A DNA stretch of 64,000 bases from Pseudomonas fulva 12-X. GTDB taxonomy: Bacteria; Pseudomonadota; Gammaproteobacteria; Pseudomonadales; Pseudomonadaceae. Position 1 is the stretch's first letter, and each line of letters begins with the position of its first letter. The notes beneath the pieces are model-generated. The model made no database searches. It was given only the letters and a program-made list of their open reading frames with translations, and was not told where the DNA came from. This document shows, one piece after another, positions 1 to 8,073 of the stretch. The translations under genes and the position numbers were made by a program. The stretch covers positions 4,541,001-4,605,000 of the forward strand of contig NC_015556.1 of assembly GCF_000213805.1 (NCBI RefSeq), given 5' to 3'.

Positions 1-749
1 TGGCCCTGGTAGGTCGGGTACTGGGCCACATGGCGCGGCAGGCAGGCCCAGCCCAGATTGCGCATCAGCAGCTCGGCCATCGAATAGAAGCTGTCCGCGT
101 GCCAGGCCGAGGGGCTGATCCGCTCGTTGCCCGGGTACTGGGTGTCCTGCAAGGAGATCAGCAGCTGGCGATGGCGCGCCAGCTCCCGCCGCCCGACCGC
201 GCCAGCCTGGGCCAGCGGATGCCCGGCGCCGCAGACCATGACCATTTCCACCATGCCCAGGCGCCGGCGCTCCAGCTCTGCCGGCATACCTTCGTGGTGG
301 AACAGCAGGCCAAGATCGGCACGCCGCTCGATAAGCCGACGCGCCACCACGCCCTGCCCGCCACTGGTCATCTGCACTTCGACGCCTGGAAAGGCTCGTG
401 CCAGGCCCTCCAGACTGTCGAGCACGGGCGGCAGCGGCAGGGCTTCGTCCTGGGCGAGGCGTAGGCAGGCTTCTTCGCCTTGGGCCAGGCCGAGCGCCCG
501 ACCTTCCAGCCGCTCGCACTGACGCAGCAACTCGCGGGCTTCCTCCAGCAGCGCCGCGCCAGCGTCTGTCAGGCGTGGTTGACGCCCGCTGCTGCGCTCG
601 AACAAGCGCACACCAAGATCGTCTTCAAGGGTCGCCACCGCGGTGCTGACTGCCGACTGCACGCGCCCCAGGCGACGTGCCACCGCCGAGAACGAATGAC
701 CCTCAGCGACGGCGACGAAGACTTCAAGCTGCTCAAGATTCCAACGCAC
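1..749 (-). CDS. LysR-family transcriptional regulator (C-terminus cut by window edge)
   Basis: Reading the minus strand from a GTG at 749 gives a continuous frame to the window edge, about 249 residues. It opens with MRWNLEQLEVFVAVAEG followed by a typical LysR winged helix-turn-helix (FSAVARRLGRVQSAVS, then LEDDLGVRLFERS) and a periplasmic-binding-protein-like effector domain. An in-frame TAG lies just upstream, so GTG is the natural start; the ATG at 763 belongs to another frame. It is divergent from the SMR pump gene across an 86-base spacer with two dyads, so it probably controls that pump, as LysR regulators often do for a divergent neighbour. In PAO1 a LysR gene also sits beside this pump, from memory. 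The effector is unknown. Confidence 0.88.
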   Translation of the reverse strand, partial: MRWNLEQLEVFVAVAEGHSFSAVARRLGRVQSAVSTAVATLEDDLGVRLFERSSGRQPRLTDAGAALLEEARELLRQCERLEGRALGLAQGEEACLRLAQDEALPLPPVLDSLEGLARAFPGVEVQMTSGGQGVVARRLIERRADLGLLFHHEGMPAELERRRLGMVEMVMVCGAGHPLAQAGAVGRRELARHRQLLISLQDTQYPGNERISPSAWHADSFYSMAELLMRNLGWACLPRHVAQYPTYQG

Positions 750-752
750 AAC

Positions 753-787
753 CTATCTCCCATACAGATAGGTAATGAGTTTACCTA
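753..787. promoter_or_regulatory. Paired dyads in the LysR/SMR divergent spacer
   Basis: Two perfect inverted repeats sit side by side between the divergent starts. CTATCT/AGATAG with a 7-base spacer spans 753-771, and TAGGTAA/TTACCTA with a 5-base spacer spans 769-787. LysR proteins usually bind dyads of this size (T-N11-A type) between themselves and their target. Operator function is inferred. Confidence 0.5.
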
Positions 788-835
788 ACAGCATGCAACG
801 GTAAAATCGACAGCCTGTTAAGAGGAGTGCTGCCG

Positions 836-1168
836 ATGAATGGTTATCTCTATCTCGCTCTGGCGATTGCCGCCGAAGTCGTCGCCACCACCTCCATGAA
901 GGCCGTGGATGGTCTCAACAAACCGCTGCCGCTGCTGCTGGTTATCGCCGGCTACAGCATCGCCTTCTGGATGCTGATCCTGGTGGTACGCACCATTCCG
1001 GTGGGTATCGCCTACGCCATCTGGGCAGGGCTGGGCATCGTGCTGGTGAGCATCGCGGCGATGTTCGTCTATGACCAGAAACCGGATCTGCCGGCCGTGC
1101 TGGGCATGGGCCTGATCGTCAGCGGCGTAGTGGTGATCCAGCTGTTCTCCCGCGTCACCGGCCACTGA
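836..1168 (+). CDS. Small multidrug resistance (SMR) transporter, EmrE/QacE type
   Basis: Inner-membrane proton-coupled exporter of cationic drugs and quaternary ammonium compounds, working as an antiparallel dimer. The 110 residues equal EmrE in length and form four membrane helices. The essential membrane Glu is at residue 14 (ALAIAAEV), and the GIAYAIWAGLGIVL signature of helix 3 is present. An upstream in-frame GTG at 827 exists, but ATG 836 gives the EmrE-like N-terminus MNGYLYLAL and lies about 9 bases after AGGAG. It is divergent from the LysR gene, its likely regulator. Substrate range cannot be read from sequence. Confidence 0.93.
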   Translation: MNGYLYLALAIAAEVVATTSMKAVDGLNKPLPLLLVIAGYSIAFWMLILVVRTIPVGIAYAIWAGLGIVLVSIAAMFVYDQKPDLPAVLGMGLIVSGVVVIQLFSRVTGH

Positions 1169-1207
1169 GCGTTATACTGCGCACCGGTTTTTCTGAGAGG
1201 CGCCCGC

Positions 1208-2380
1208 ATGTCCCAAACTCTGAGCACAGACGTCCTGATCGTCGGCGGCGGTGTCGCCGGCCTGTGGCTGAACGCGCGCCTGCGCGCCAAGGGCTACGCC
1301 ACCTTGCTGGTGGAGCGCGAAAGCCTGGGCGGCGGTCAGAGCGTCAAGTCCCAGGGCATCATCCATGGCGGCGCCAAGTATGCCCTGCATGGTGCGCTGA
1401 CGGGCGCCTCCGAGGCCATCGCCGACATGCCGCGGCGCTGGCGCGAGGCACTGGACGGCAACGGCGAGCTGGACCTATCCGGCGTACGCCTGCTCTCCGA
1501 TGCCCATTACCTGTGGTCGCCGGGGACCCTGGCCGGCAACCTGACCAGTTTCTTCGCCAGCAAGGCGGTGCGCGGCCGCGTCGACCAGGTCAAGGGCGAG
1601 CAGCTGCCACCGGCACTGCAGCATCCGAAATTCAAGGGCAAGGTCTATCGCCTGGCCGAGCTGGTGGTCGACGTGCCGAGCCTGATCGCGCGCCTGGCCG
1701 AACTCGCTGGCGACAGCCTGCTGGCGGCAGACGCCATCGAACCGCTGCATGAGAACGGCCAACTGGTTGGCTTGCGCGTTGACGGTCGCGAAATCCGCGC
1801 CCAGCGCATCGTGCTCAGCGCCGGCCGTGGCAATGCCGATCTGCTGGCCAATCTCGACATTCCCCAGCCGGCCCAGCAGCTGCGCCCCCTGCATATGGTG
1901 ATGGTCAAGGGCCCGAGCCTGAAGCCGCTGTACGCCCACTGCCTGGGCGGCGGGCCGAAGCCGCGGATCACCGTGACCAGCCACCCAAGCGCCGACAGCG
2001 AGTGGGTCTGGTATCTGGGTGGCGACCTGGCCGAAGCCGACGGCGTAGCCCGCGACGAAGCCGCGCAGATCGAAGCGGCGCGCAAGGAGCTCAGTCAGTT
2101 GCTGCCGTGGATCGACTTGTCCACAGCCCAGTGGGCGACCCTGCGCGTCGAGCGCGCAGAGCCGGCGCAAAGCGGCCTGGTGCGTCCCGACAATGCCTTT
2201 CTGAGCGATCAGGGCGCCCTGCTGGTCGGCTGGCCGACCAAGCTGGCCCTGGCACCAGACTTCGCCGATCGCGTGCTGAGCCATCTCGAACGCGACGGCA
2301 TTCGCCCGGCCGCTCACCCTGCCCTGCCCGAACTGCCGCGCCCGGTGATCGGTCGCACCGCGTGGGAGGCGGCGTTCTGA
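1208..2380 (+). CDS. FAD-dependent oxidoreductase (DAO family)
   Basis: A 390-residue flavoprotein of the DAO / glycerol-3-phosphate dehydrogenase-like superfamily. The N-terminal Rossmann dinucleotide-binding motif (VLIVGGGVAGL) is followed by an acidic residue at the end of beta-2 (LLVERE). The segment QSVKSQGIIHGGAKY fits the flavin/substrate region of DAO enzymes. No signal peptide, so cytoplasmic. Its stop overlaps the start of the aldo/keto reductase by one base, so the two are co-translated; the same pair follows the SMR pump in P. aeruginosa, from memory. The substrate is unknown. Confidence 0.85.
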   Translation: MSQTLSTDVLIVGGGVAGLWLNARLRAKGYATLLVERESLGGGQSVKSQGIIHGGAKYALHGALTGASEAIADMPRRWREALDGNGELDLSGVRLLSDAHYLWSPGTLAGNLTSFFASKAVRGRVDQVKGEQLPPALQHPKFKGKVYRLAELVVDVPSLIARLAELAGDSLLAADAIEPLHENGQLVGLRVDGREIRAQRIVLSAGRGNADLLANLDIPQPAQQLRPLHMVMVKGPSLKPLYAHCLGGGPKPRITVTSHPSADSEWVWYLGGDLAEADGVARDEAAQIEAARKELSQLLPWIDLSTAQWATLRVERAEPAQSGLVRPDNAFLSDQGALLVGWPTKLALAPDFADRVLSHLERDGIRPAAHPALPELPRPVIGRTAWEAAF

Positions 2381-3213
2381 TGCGTGACCTGCACAGCCTC
2401 CACCGCCTGCTGGGCTCCACCGGCCTGAGCGTTTCCCCGCTCGGCCTGGGCACCGTCAAACTGGGCCGCGACCAGGGCGTCAAATACCCCAATGGTTTCA
2501 CCATCCCCGATGACCAGCAGGCCCTGCAACTGCTCGGCCTGGCCCGTGAACTGGGCATCAACCTGCTCGACACCGCGCCGGCCTACGGCACCAGCGAACA
2601 GCGCCTTGGCCCCCTGCTGCGCGGCCAGCGCCATGACTGGGTGATCGTCAGCAAGGTCGGCGAGGAGTTCGACAACGGTCTGTCGCATTTCGATTTTTCC
2701 GCCGCCCACACCCGGCGCTCGGTGGAGCGCAGCCTGAAACGTCTGGAAACGGACTATATCGACCTGGTGCTGGTGCACTCCAACGGCGACGACCTGGCGA
2801 TCCTGCAGCACGAAGCGGTCTACGACACCCTGGCCGAACTCAAGCAGGCCGGGCTGATTCGCGGCTTCGGCTTCTCCGGCAAGACGGTCGAGGGCGGCCT
2901 GCTGGCCCTGGAGCGCGGCGACTGCGCCATGGTCACCTACAACCTCGGCGAGCAGCAGGAGCGCCCGGTATTGGACTATGCTGCCAGTCACGCCAAAGGC
3001 GTCCTGATCAAGAAAGCCCTGGCCAGCGGCCATGTCTGCCTGGACAGCGGCGTCGACCCGGTACGTGCCAGCTTCGAGTTGATCTTCGGCCACCCCGGGG
3101 TCGCCAGCGCCATCGTCGGCACCATCAACCCGCTGCATCTGGCCCACAACGTGGCCATGGCGGCCGAGGTTATTGTCGGCACTAAAAGTGGTAACAGAGG
3201 ATCAGCACAGTGA
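2380..3213 (+). CDS. Aldo/keto reductase
   Basis: A 277-residue NADPH-dependent oxidoreductase with a TIM-barrel fold. The catalytic tetrad is visible: Asp and Tyr in DTAPAYG, Lys in IVSKVGEEF, His in LVLVHSNGDD. The segment SAIVGTINPLHL near the C-terminus is the usual cofactor-binding strand. ATG 2380 was chosen because the preceding gene's TGA overlaps it and residue 1 begins the family N-terminus (LLGSTGLSVSPLGLGTV); the longer open frame upstream is a shadow of the oxidoreductase gene. Presumably acts with the upstream flavoprotein in one pathway; the substrate is not known. Confidence 0.88.
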   Translation: MRDLHSLHRLLGSTGLSVSPLGLGTVKLGRDQGVKYPNGFTIPDDQQALQLLGLARELGINLLDTAPAYGTSEQRLGPLLRGQRHDWVIVSKVGEEFDNGLSHFDFSAAHTRRSVERSLKRLETDYIDLVLVHSNGDDLAILQHEAVYDTLAELKQAGLIRGFGFSGKTVEGGLLALERGDCAMVTYNLGEQQERPVLDYAASHAKGVLIKKALASGHVCLDSGVDPVRASFELIFGHPGVASAIVGTINPLHLAHNVAMAAEVIVGTKSGNRGSAQ

Positions 3214-3283
3214 TGAATGGGCGTTACGAGTACGCCCTCTGACGCCGCCCAGGCGGCCGACCCCGACGCAAGAAGGAGCCGAC

Positions 3284-4243
3284 ATGCCGCGCATCATTTC
3301 CCGCAAGGACCCCGCCACCTTCAAGACCCTGCCGCTGTACGTCGAAGCGACGCCGGATGGCATCGCCTATCAGAGCCTCGGCCGCCCGCTGAATTTCAGC
3401 GAAATGCTCGAGCGCCGCAAACCGGTCGAGCTGCCCGACAGCCAGCGCTTCGCGGTAGAGCTGGCCAACCTGGGTGTATCGGTACGCCTGACCCTGCATT
3501 GGCAGGGCCGTGACTACTGGCTGCTGGTGCGCCAGCGCCGCCGTGACCGCGGCGATGTGGTGCTCAAGCTGATCTCCGGCTACGTGCCCGCCCACGAACT
3601 CAACCTGCCGCTGCTGACCGCCCTGCAGGAAGTGGCCGAAGAGTGCCTGCTGGAAACCAGCGAAGGCTGGCTGTACGGCCGTTTCGGCGATACCTGGCTG
3701 CCGGCGCCCTACGAGGGCGCGCTCAAGTACCGGGACAACGCCCACTTCCGGCTCAGCCCGCTGTCCGGCGCCGCTCGCCCGGTGCAATGCGGCAACCTGA
3801 ACTTGCTGGAGCGCCCGCGAGCCTATGTGCACGTACCTACCGCATCACTGCAACTGGTCTACGACCTGCGCCTGGACCTGCCCAAGGAAGCCAGACAGCC
3901 CAGCCTGCTGCACGTCGACGAGCACCTGGAGAATGGCAAGCTGATCGCCCGCCTGGATCACGCCCGCCCGGATCTGTACCTGATCCCGCTGGAAGGCGGC
4001 CGCCCCGCAGCCGAACTGCTGACTCTGCGCCAGGGCCAGCTGATCCCGGCCAATACCCGCGGCCTATGGCTGGCAGAAAGCTTCGCCGCCCAGGACGGCT
4101 GGCTGGTGCGCGACGAGCGGATTCGCTGGAAGGATTGGCTGGCGCTGCACAACCTGACGCCGAAGCCCAGCAAGCCAGAGTTGTTCAGCACGCGTCCGGA
4201 GCCCTCATCACGGGCTCGCCTGGATACCGCAGCGGCAGTCTGA
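3284..4243 (+). CDS. Conserved protein of unknown function (PA4993-like)
   Basis: A 319-residue soluble protein without signal peptide or membrane segment. The start ATG 3284 follows AGGAG by 6 bases. I do not recognise a catalytic motif. The sequence is rich in Leu/Arg and looks like an all-beta plus alpha protein; the tail after about residue 300 is Ser/Pro-rich and probably disordered. It follows the aldo/keto reductase by 70 bases, same strand, and ends at a strong shared terminator, so it is probably the last gene of this unit. From memory PAO1 has a hypothetical gene at the same place. Confidence 0.75.
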   Translation: MPRIISRKDPATFKTLPLYVEATPDGIAYQSLGRPLNFSEMLERRKPVELPDSQRFAVELANLGVSVRLTLHWQGRDYWLLVRQRRRDRGDVVLKLISGYVPAHELNLPLLTALQEVAEECLLETSEGWLYGRFGDTWLPAPYEGALKYRDNAHFRLSPLSGAARPVQCGNLNLLERPRAYVHVPTASLQLVYDLRLDLPKEARQPSLLHVDEHLENGKLIARLDHARPDLYLIPLEGGRPAAELLTLRQGQLIPANTRGLWLAESFAAQDGWLVRDERIRWKDWLALHNLTPKPSKPELFSTRPEPSSRARLDTAAAV

Positions 4244-4259
4244 TCACCCAAACGCTAGA

Positions 4260-4293
4260 AAGCAAAACCCCGCCAACTGGCGGGGTTTTGCTT
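4260..4293. terminator. Bidirectional intrinsic terminator
   Basis: A perfect stem AAGCAAAACCCCGCC / GGCGGGGTTTTGCTT with a four-base AACT loop. A-tract on one side and T-tract on the other allow it to stop transcription from both the plus-strand unknown gene and the minus-strand hldE, which converge here. Confidence 0.92.
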
Positions 4294-4299
4294 GCCGAA

Positions 4300-5721
4300 T
4301 CAGCGACTGCGGATCTTCTCGACGATGGCCGTGGTCGAGCTGTTCTCGACCAGTCCCAACACCCGCACTTCGCCGCCGTAGGCCAACACGATATCGGAAC
4401 CGACCACCTGGTCGATGCCGTAGTCGCCGCCCTTGACCAGCACATCGGGCTGCACCTGCTTGAGCAGACGCTCGGGCGTGTCTTCGCTGAAGCTCACCAC
4501 CCAGTCCACGGCGCCGAGCCCGGCCAGCACCGCCATGCGGCGATCCACGGCATTGATCGGCCGGCCCGGCCCTTTGAGACGGCTCACCGACGCATCGTCA
4601 TTGATCGCCACGATCAAGCGGTCGCCTTGCGCCCGCGCCTGCTCGAGGTAGGTCACGTGGCCGGCATGCAGGATGTCGAAGCAGCCGTTGGTAAAGACGA
4701 TCTTCTCGCCGTGGGCGCGGGCATCTTCGGTGGCCAGAAGCAATTGCTCCAGGCTCAGTACACCGCGCTCGGAGCCCTCTTCACGCTGTACGGCGCGGCG
4801 CAGCTCAGGCGTGCTGATCGCGGCGGTACCCAACTTGCCCACCACGATACCGGCGGCCAGATTGGCCAGCGCCACGGCCTGGGGTAGCTCCTCGCCTGCC
4901 GCGATGGACGCCGCCAGGGTGGAGATCACGGTGTCGCCGGCACCGGTCACATCGAACACCTCACGCGCCCGCGCCGGCAGGTGCAGCGGCGCATGGTCGG
5001 GGCGCAACAGCGTCATACCGTGCTCGCCACGGGTGACCAGCAAGGCGCCCAGGTCGAGCTCACGCATCAGACGCGCGCCACGGCTGACCAACTCGGCTTC
5101 ATCCTCACAACGACCGACGATCAACTCGAACTCACTGAGGTTCGGGGTGATCAGGCTGGCGCCGCGATAGATGGAGAAGTCCTTGCCTTTCGGGTCGGCC
5201 AGCACCGGAATGCCGCGCTTGCGCGCCGCCTTGATCAGTGCCTGATGGTTCTGCAGCGCGCCCTTGCCGTAATCGGACAGCACCAGCACCTTGACCTGAT
5301 CGAGCAACTGCTCGACCTGCCGCGCCAACGCCTCGGCATCGGTCTGGAAAGGCTCTTCGAAATCCATGCGCAACAGCTGCTGATGCCGGCTCATGACCCG
5401 CAGCTTGACGATGGTCGGCTGGTTTTCGATGCGCTGAAAATGAGTCGCGACTCCTGCGCCACGCAGGCTGTCGGCCAGGCTCTCGGCGGCCTCGTCCTCA
5501 CCCGTTACGCCCACCAGAACCGCCTTGGCGCCCAAGGCAGCGATATTCAGTGCGACGTTCGCGGCGCCACCCGGGCGATCCTCGATCTGGTCGACACGTA
5601 CCACCGGGACCGGTGCTTCCGGCGAAATTCGCGATGTACCACCATGCCAGTAGCGATCGAGCATCACGTCGCCCACCACCAGAACGGCGGCTTTGTCATA
5701 GTGGGGCATGGTTAGTTTCAT
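4300..5721 (-). CDS. hldE: Bifunctional heptose 7-phosphate kinase / heptose 1-phosphate adenylyltransferase
   Basis: Cytoplasmic enzyme for two steps of ADP-L-glycero-D-manno-heptose synthesis, the donor for the LPS inner core heptosyltransferases WaaC and WaaF encoded later in this window. The 473 residues match the family. The N-terminal ribokinase-like domain spans about 1-315, with RPGGAANVALNIAALGA and the catalytic anion-hole motif DVTGAGDTV. The C-terminal nucleotidyltransferase domain spans about 340-473, with TNGCFDILHAGHVTYL. It is the last gene of the minus-strand run msbA > mig-14-like > dnpA-like > hldE and ends at the shared terminator. Confidence 0.97.
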   Translation of the reverse strand: MKLTMPHYDKAAVLVVGDVMLDRYWHGGTSRISPEAPVPVVRVDQIEDRPGGAANVALNIAALGAKAVLVGVTGEDEAAESLADSLRGAGVATHFQRIENQPTIVKLRVMSRHQQLLRMDFEEPFQTDAEALARQVEQLLDQVKVLVLSDYGKGALQNHQALIKAARKRGIPVLADPKGKDFSIYRGASLITPNLSEFELIVGRCEDEAELVSRGARLMRELDLGALLVTRGEHGMTLLRPDHAPLHLPARAREVFDVTGAGDTVISTLAASIAAGEELPQAVALANLAAGIVVGKLGTAAISTPELRRAVQREEGSERGVLSLEQLLLATEDARAHGEKIVFTNGCFDILHAGHVTYLEQARAQGDRLIVAINDDASVSRLKGPGRPINAVDRRMAVLAGLGAVDWVVSFSEDTPERLLKQVQPDVLVKGGDYGIDQVVGSDIVLAYGGEVRVLGLVENSSTTAIVEKIRSR

Positions 5722-5789
5722 GGCAGCTCCAGAGGGGAGAGAAAAACAGAGAAAATCATAGCATGGCCAATTTGGCGGTCGGACAGCGC

Positions 5790-7172
5790 TCAGCGCCCTC
5801 GAACCCAGAACAACTCGTGCCGGCGCACCGCTTTGCGGAAGAATTCGTCCTCGCCGCTGGTCGGCCAGCGGCGCCCGGCCAGCACACGCTGTATGAGGCG
5901 GCGCAACCGCCTTTTGAGCGGCAGACGCCCCTGCAGGTCGTGCTGCAGAGCAAGTGCCATGGCCTTATCCAGCTGCTGCTGGGCATCCAGCGTCGGGCTC
6001 CACAACCGGTCAGCCGGTAGCGCCGTAATGGCCGGCGGCAACGCAATACCATTGCCCGCAGGGCCCATTGGCCAGCGATCATTGTCATGCAGGTGGTTGG
6101 CATACAGCAGCAAGGTTTTCGGCTGCCAGGCGCTTAGGGCAAAAGCCTCAAGCAGCGCTCTGGTGCTCGCCACATGATCATGGTGCGGGTCCAGCTCCGG
6201 GTGCGGCGTCAGCACCACCTCCGGCCGATAGTGATCAACGAGCGCAGCCAGATCCGCGACCAGATTGCGCCAGGTCGGCAGACCATCCTCATCAGCGGGC
6301 AGGCGCAACGGATTGTATTGGCGGGCCGCACGAATATCGGCCTCGCCGGATTCACGAGAGCCAAAGGGCGTCTCCGGCTGTTCCGCCATGGCCGGCAACT
6401 GCAGGCAGTAATAACCCAGTTGCACGCATTGTTCCTGGCGCACGCCACCCCATAACGGCGCCGCGATGCTGTCCCAGGTACGCAAACGTCCTTTCAGGCG
6501 CGCAGCCGCCGCCTTGTCCAACCCGAGTCGCTCATAGGCTTCGGCTTCGATTTCACCTTGAGTCAGGGTGGCGATGGCGACTTCAGAGACCCGGCTGTAA
6601 AGGCCAAAGGCCGCCAGTTCGGCATCGTCGGCATGGGGAGCGACGATCATCAGGCGCTGCTTGGCGAAGTCCGGATTGCGCATGGCATGCAGGCGCAGCT
6701 CACCAACCACGCGGCACCAGCGGCTGGCAATGGTCAGCCCATTGGCGTGCTGTCCAGACAGGTTGAGATAACGTCGCCCCGACACGCCGCGCTCGAAATC
6801 CTGGCGATCATCGCCGAGTAGCACATAGGGATCGAGCCAGCGCCCCAACCAGGTCGCCTTCAGCTGCAGCTCGAGAATCAGCGTGTCGTAGCGCTCGAGA
6901 TTTTCATCGACGCGAAGCAAACCCTGCTCAAGCCTGGCCGGGACACTCAGGCAATCGCCTGGAAACTCGTGCTGATAGTCGTCGCGAGGCGAATAGAAAA
7001 GATGGTCCGCGAACCAGGCTTCATGGGCAATCCATCCACCGACCAAGAGGAGCAGCGGCACCCACCACGCCAGCAATATGCCAGTGACCAGCAGCACCGC
7101 TAGCGCAACGATCAGTGCTACTCGCTTGTTGCGCCGATGGCGCTTGAGCAATTGCTGCTTGCGTCCTGTCAT
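5790..7172 (-). CDS. dnpA: PIG-L family deacetylase, DnpA-like (LPS/core de-N-acetylase)
   Basis: A 460-residue protein with one or two N-terminal membrane segments (about residues 15-45, ending near LLLVGGWIAHE) and a PIG-L/LmbE metal-dependent deacetylase domain. The zinc motifs are both visible: VAPHADDAELAAFG and LTPHPELDPHHDHVAS. The P. aeruginosa homologue PA5002 (DnpA) is reported as a de-N-acetylase affecting persister formation and is thought to act on LPS core or another glycan. The start MTGRKQQ at 7172 lies four bases after the stop of the mig-14-like gene; the longer frame upstream overlaps that gene and is rejected. In PAO1 dnpA is separated from hldE; here it is inside the msbA-hldE run. 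Confidence 0.82.
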   Translation of the reverse strand: MTGRKQQLLKRHRRNKRVALIVALAVLLVTGILLAWWVPLLLLVGGWIAHEAWFADHLFYSPRDDYQHEFPGDCLSVPARLEQGLLRVDENLERYDTLILELQLKATWLGRWLDPYVLLGDDRQDFERGVSGRRYLNLSGQHANGLTIASRWCRVVGELRLHAMRNPDFAKQRLMIVAPHADDAELAAFGLYSRVSEVAIATLTQGEIEAEAYERLGLDKAAAARLKGRLRTWDSIAAPLWGGVRQEQCVQLGYYCLQLPAMAEQPETPFGSRESGEADIRAARQYNPLRLPADEDGLPTWRNLVADLAALVDHYRPEVVLTPHPELDPHHDHVASTRALLEAFALSAWQPKTLLLYANHLHDNDRWPMGPAGNGIALPPAITALPADRLWSPTLDAQQQLDKAMALALQHDLQGRLPLKRRLRRLIQRVLAGRRWPTSGEDEFFRKAVRRHELFWVRGR

Positions 7173-7176
7173 TGAT

Positions 7177-8073
7177 TCAAACCTGATAGACCGGCACGCG
7201 ATTGCACCAGCGATCTTTATATTCGCGATCAGCGCGGCCGAACGAATAGCGCAGCGGCTTGCCCTGGGCACGGGCCTGCTCCCACTCGCTTTGCGTGTTG
7301 ACGAAGCTCAACACGCTACCTGGGCTGAAGTCGCGCTGCTGCGGATCCACACCGCCATTGATGTACTCGAGGCTGACCCATTGCGGCGCCTGGACTCGGT
7401 AGAGAATTTGGATCGCCACCGGCTGGTCATCCAGATAGATCAGCGAGCCGGTCATGAACTCGCGCATCAGCGCGAATACTTCAGCCAGATTCTCCTTGCC
7501 GGTGGCTTCGAAGCCCCAGCGCCGCTGGAACAGATCCGCGTATATGCGCGCCTGCTCTTGCGCGGTGAGCTCCAGCATGGGGCGAATCACGCCGCCAGCT
7601 TCTTCGAGAAGGCGCAGCTCACGACGCTGGTTGTAGCGAAACTTCTTGCTGTACTGCTCCGGCTCCCTGGCCAGCGCCAGGCCCTCGGGCTGCTCACGCA
7701 AGCCGACGAGCTGCCCGGCATTGCATTCGGACACATAACGAAGCTGGTGCCGCACCTGGACGCGCGCCGTCGGGGCAATCGGCAGAATCACCTCGGCATT
7801 GCCGAGGTCGAACAAGCCGCGCTTGCCCTGCTGCTTCAACACATCCTTGCTAAGAGCAAGATGCCGGCCCCAAGTCGGCATTGCTGCCCGCACCTCACCC
7901 TCGACGAGATGCCCGAGGTAACGCACGGGAATGCCCGCCAACCCGGCCAGCCGCGCCACCACCTCGGGATGAGTGGCGACACTGCCGCCAAAGGTATTCC
8001 AGGCAGCTGCGTAGTCATCCGCCGAGATAGGCACCCAACCCCGTTCACGCCAGAAACGCACACGACTGAGCAT
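7177..8073 (-). CDS. Mig-14-like GNAT-fold protein
   Basis: A 298-residue protein resembling Mig-14 of Salmonella, which supports resistance to antimicrobial peptides, and PA5003 of P. aeruginosa. It looks like a GNAT-fold protein: YSKKFRYNQRRELRLLEEAGG, LIYLDDQPVAIQILYRV and FSPGSVLSFVNTQSEW resemble the acyl-CoA acceptor core of this family. The conserved end SFGRADREYKDRWCNRVP is typical. No clear membrane helix, so probably peripheral at the inner membrane. Its ATG overlaps the msbA stop by one base and dnpA follows after four bases, so it is translated within an operon for lipid A-core maturation. The reaction is not established. Confidence 0.78.
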   Translation of the reverse strand: MLSRVRFWRERGWVPISADDYAAAWNTFGGSVATHPEVVARLAGLAGIPVRYLGHLVEGEVRAAMPTWGRHLALSKDVLKQQGKRGLFDLGNAEVILPIAPTARVQVRHQLRYVSECNAGQLVGLREQPEGLALAREPEQYSKKFRYNQRRELRLLEEAGGVIRPMLELTAQEQARIYADLFQRRWGFEATGKENLAEVFALMREFMTGSLIYLDDQPVAIQILYRVQAPQWVSLEYINGGVDPQQRDFSPGSVLSFVNTQSEWEQARAQGKPLRYSFGRADREYKDRWCNRVPVYQV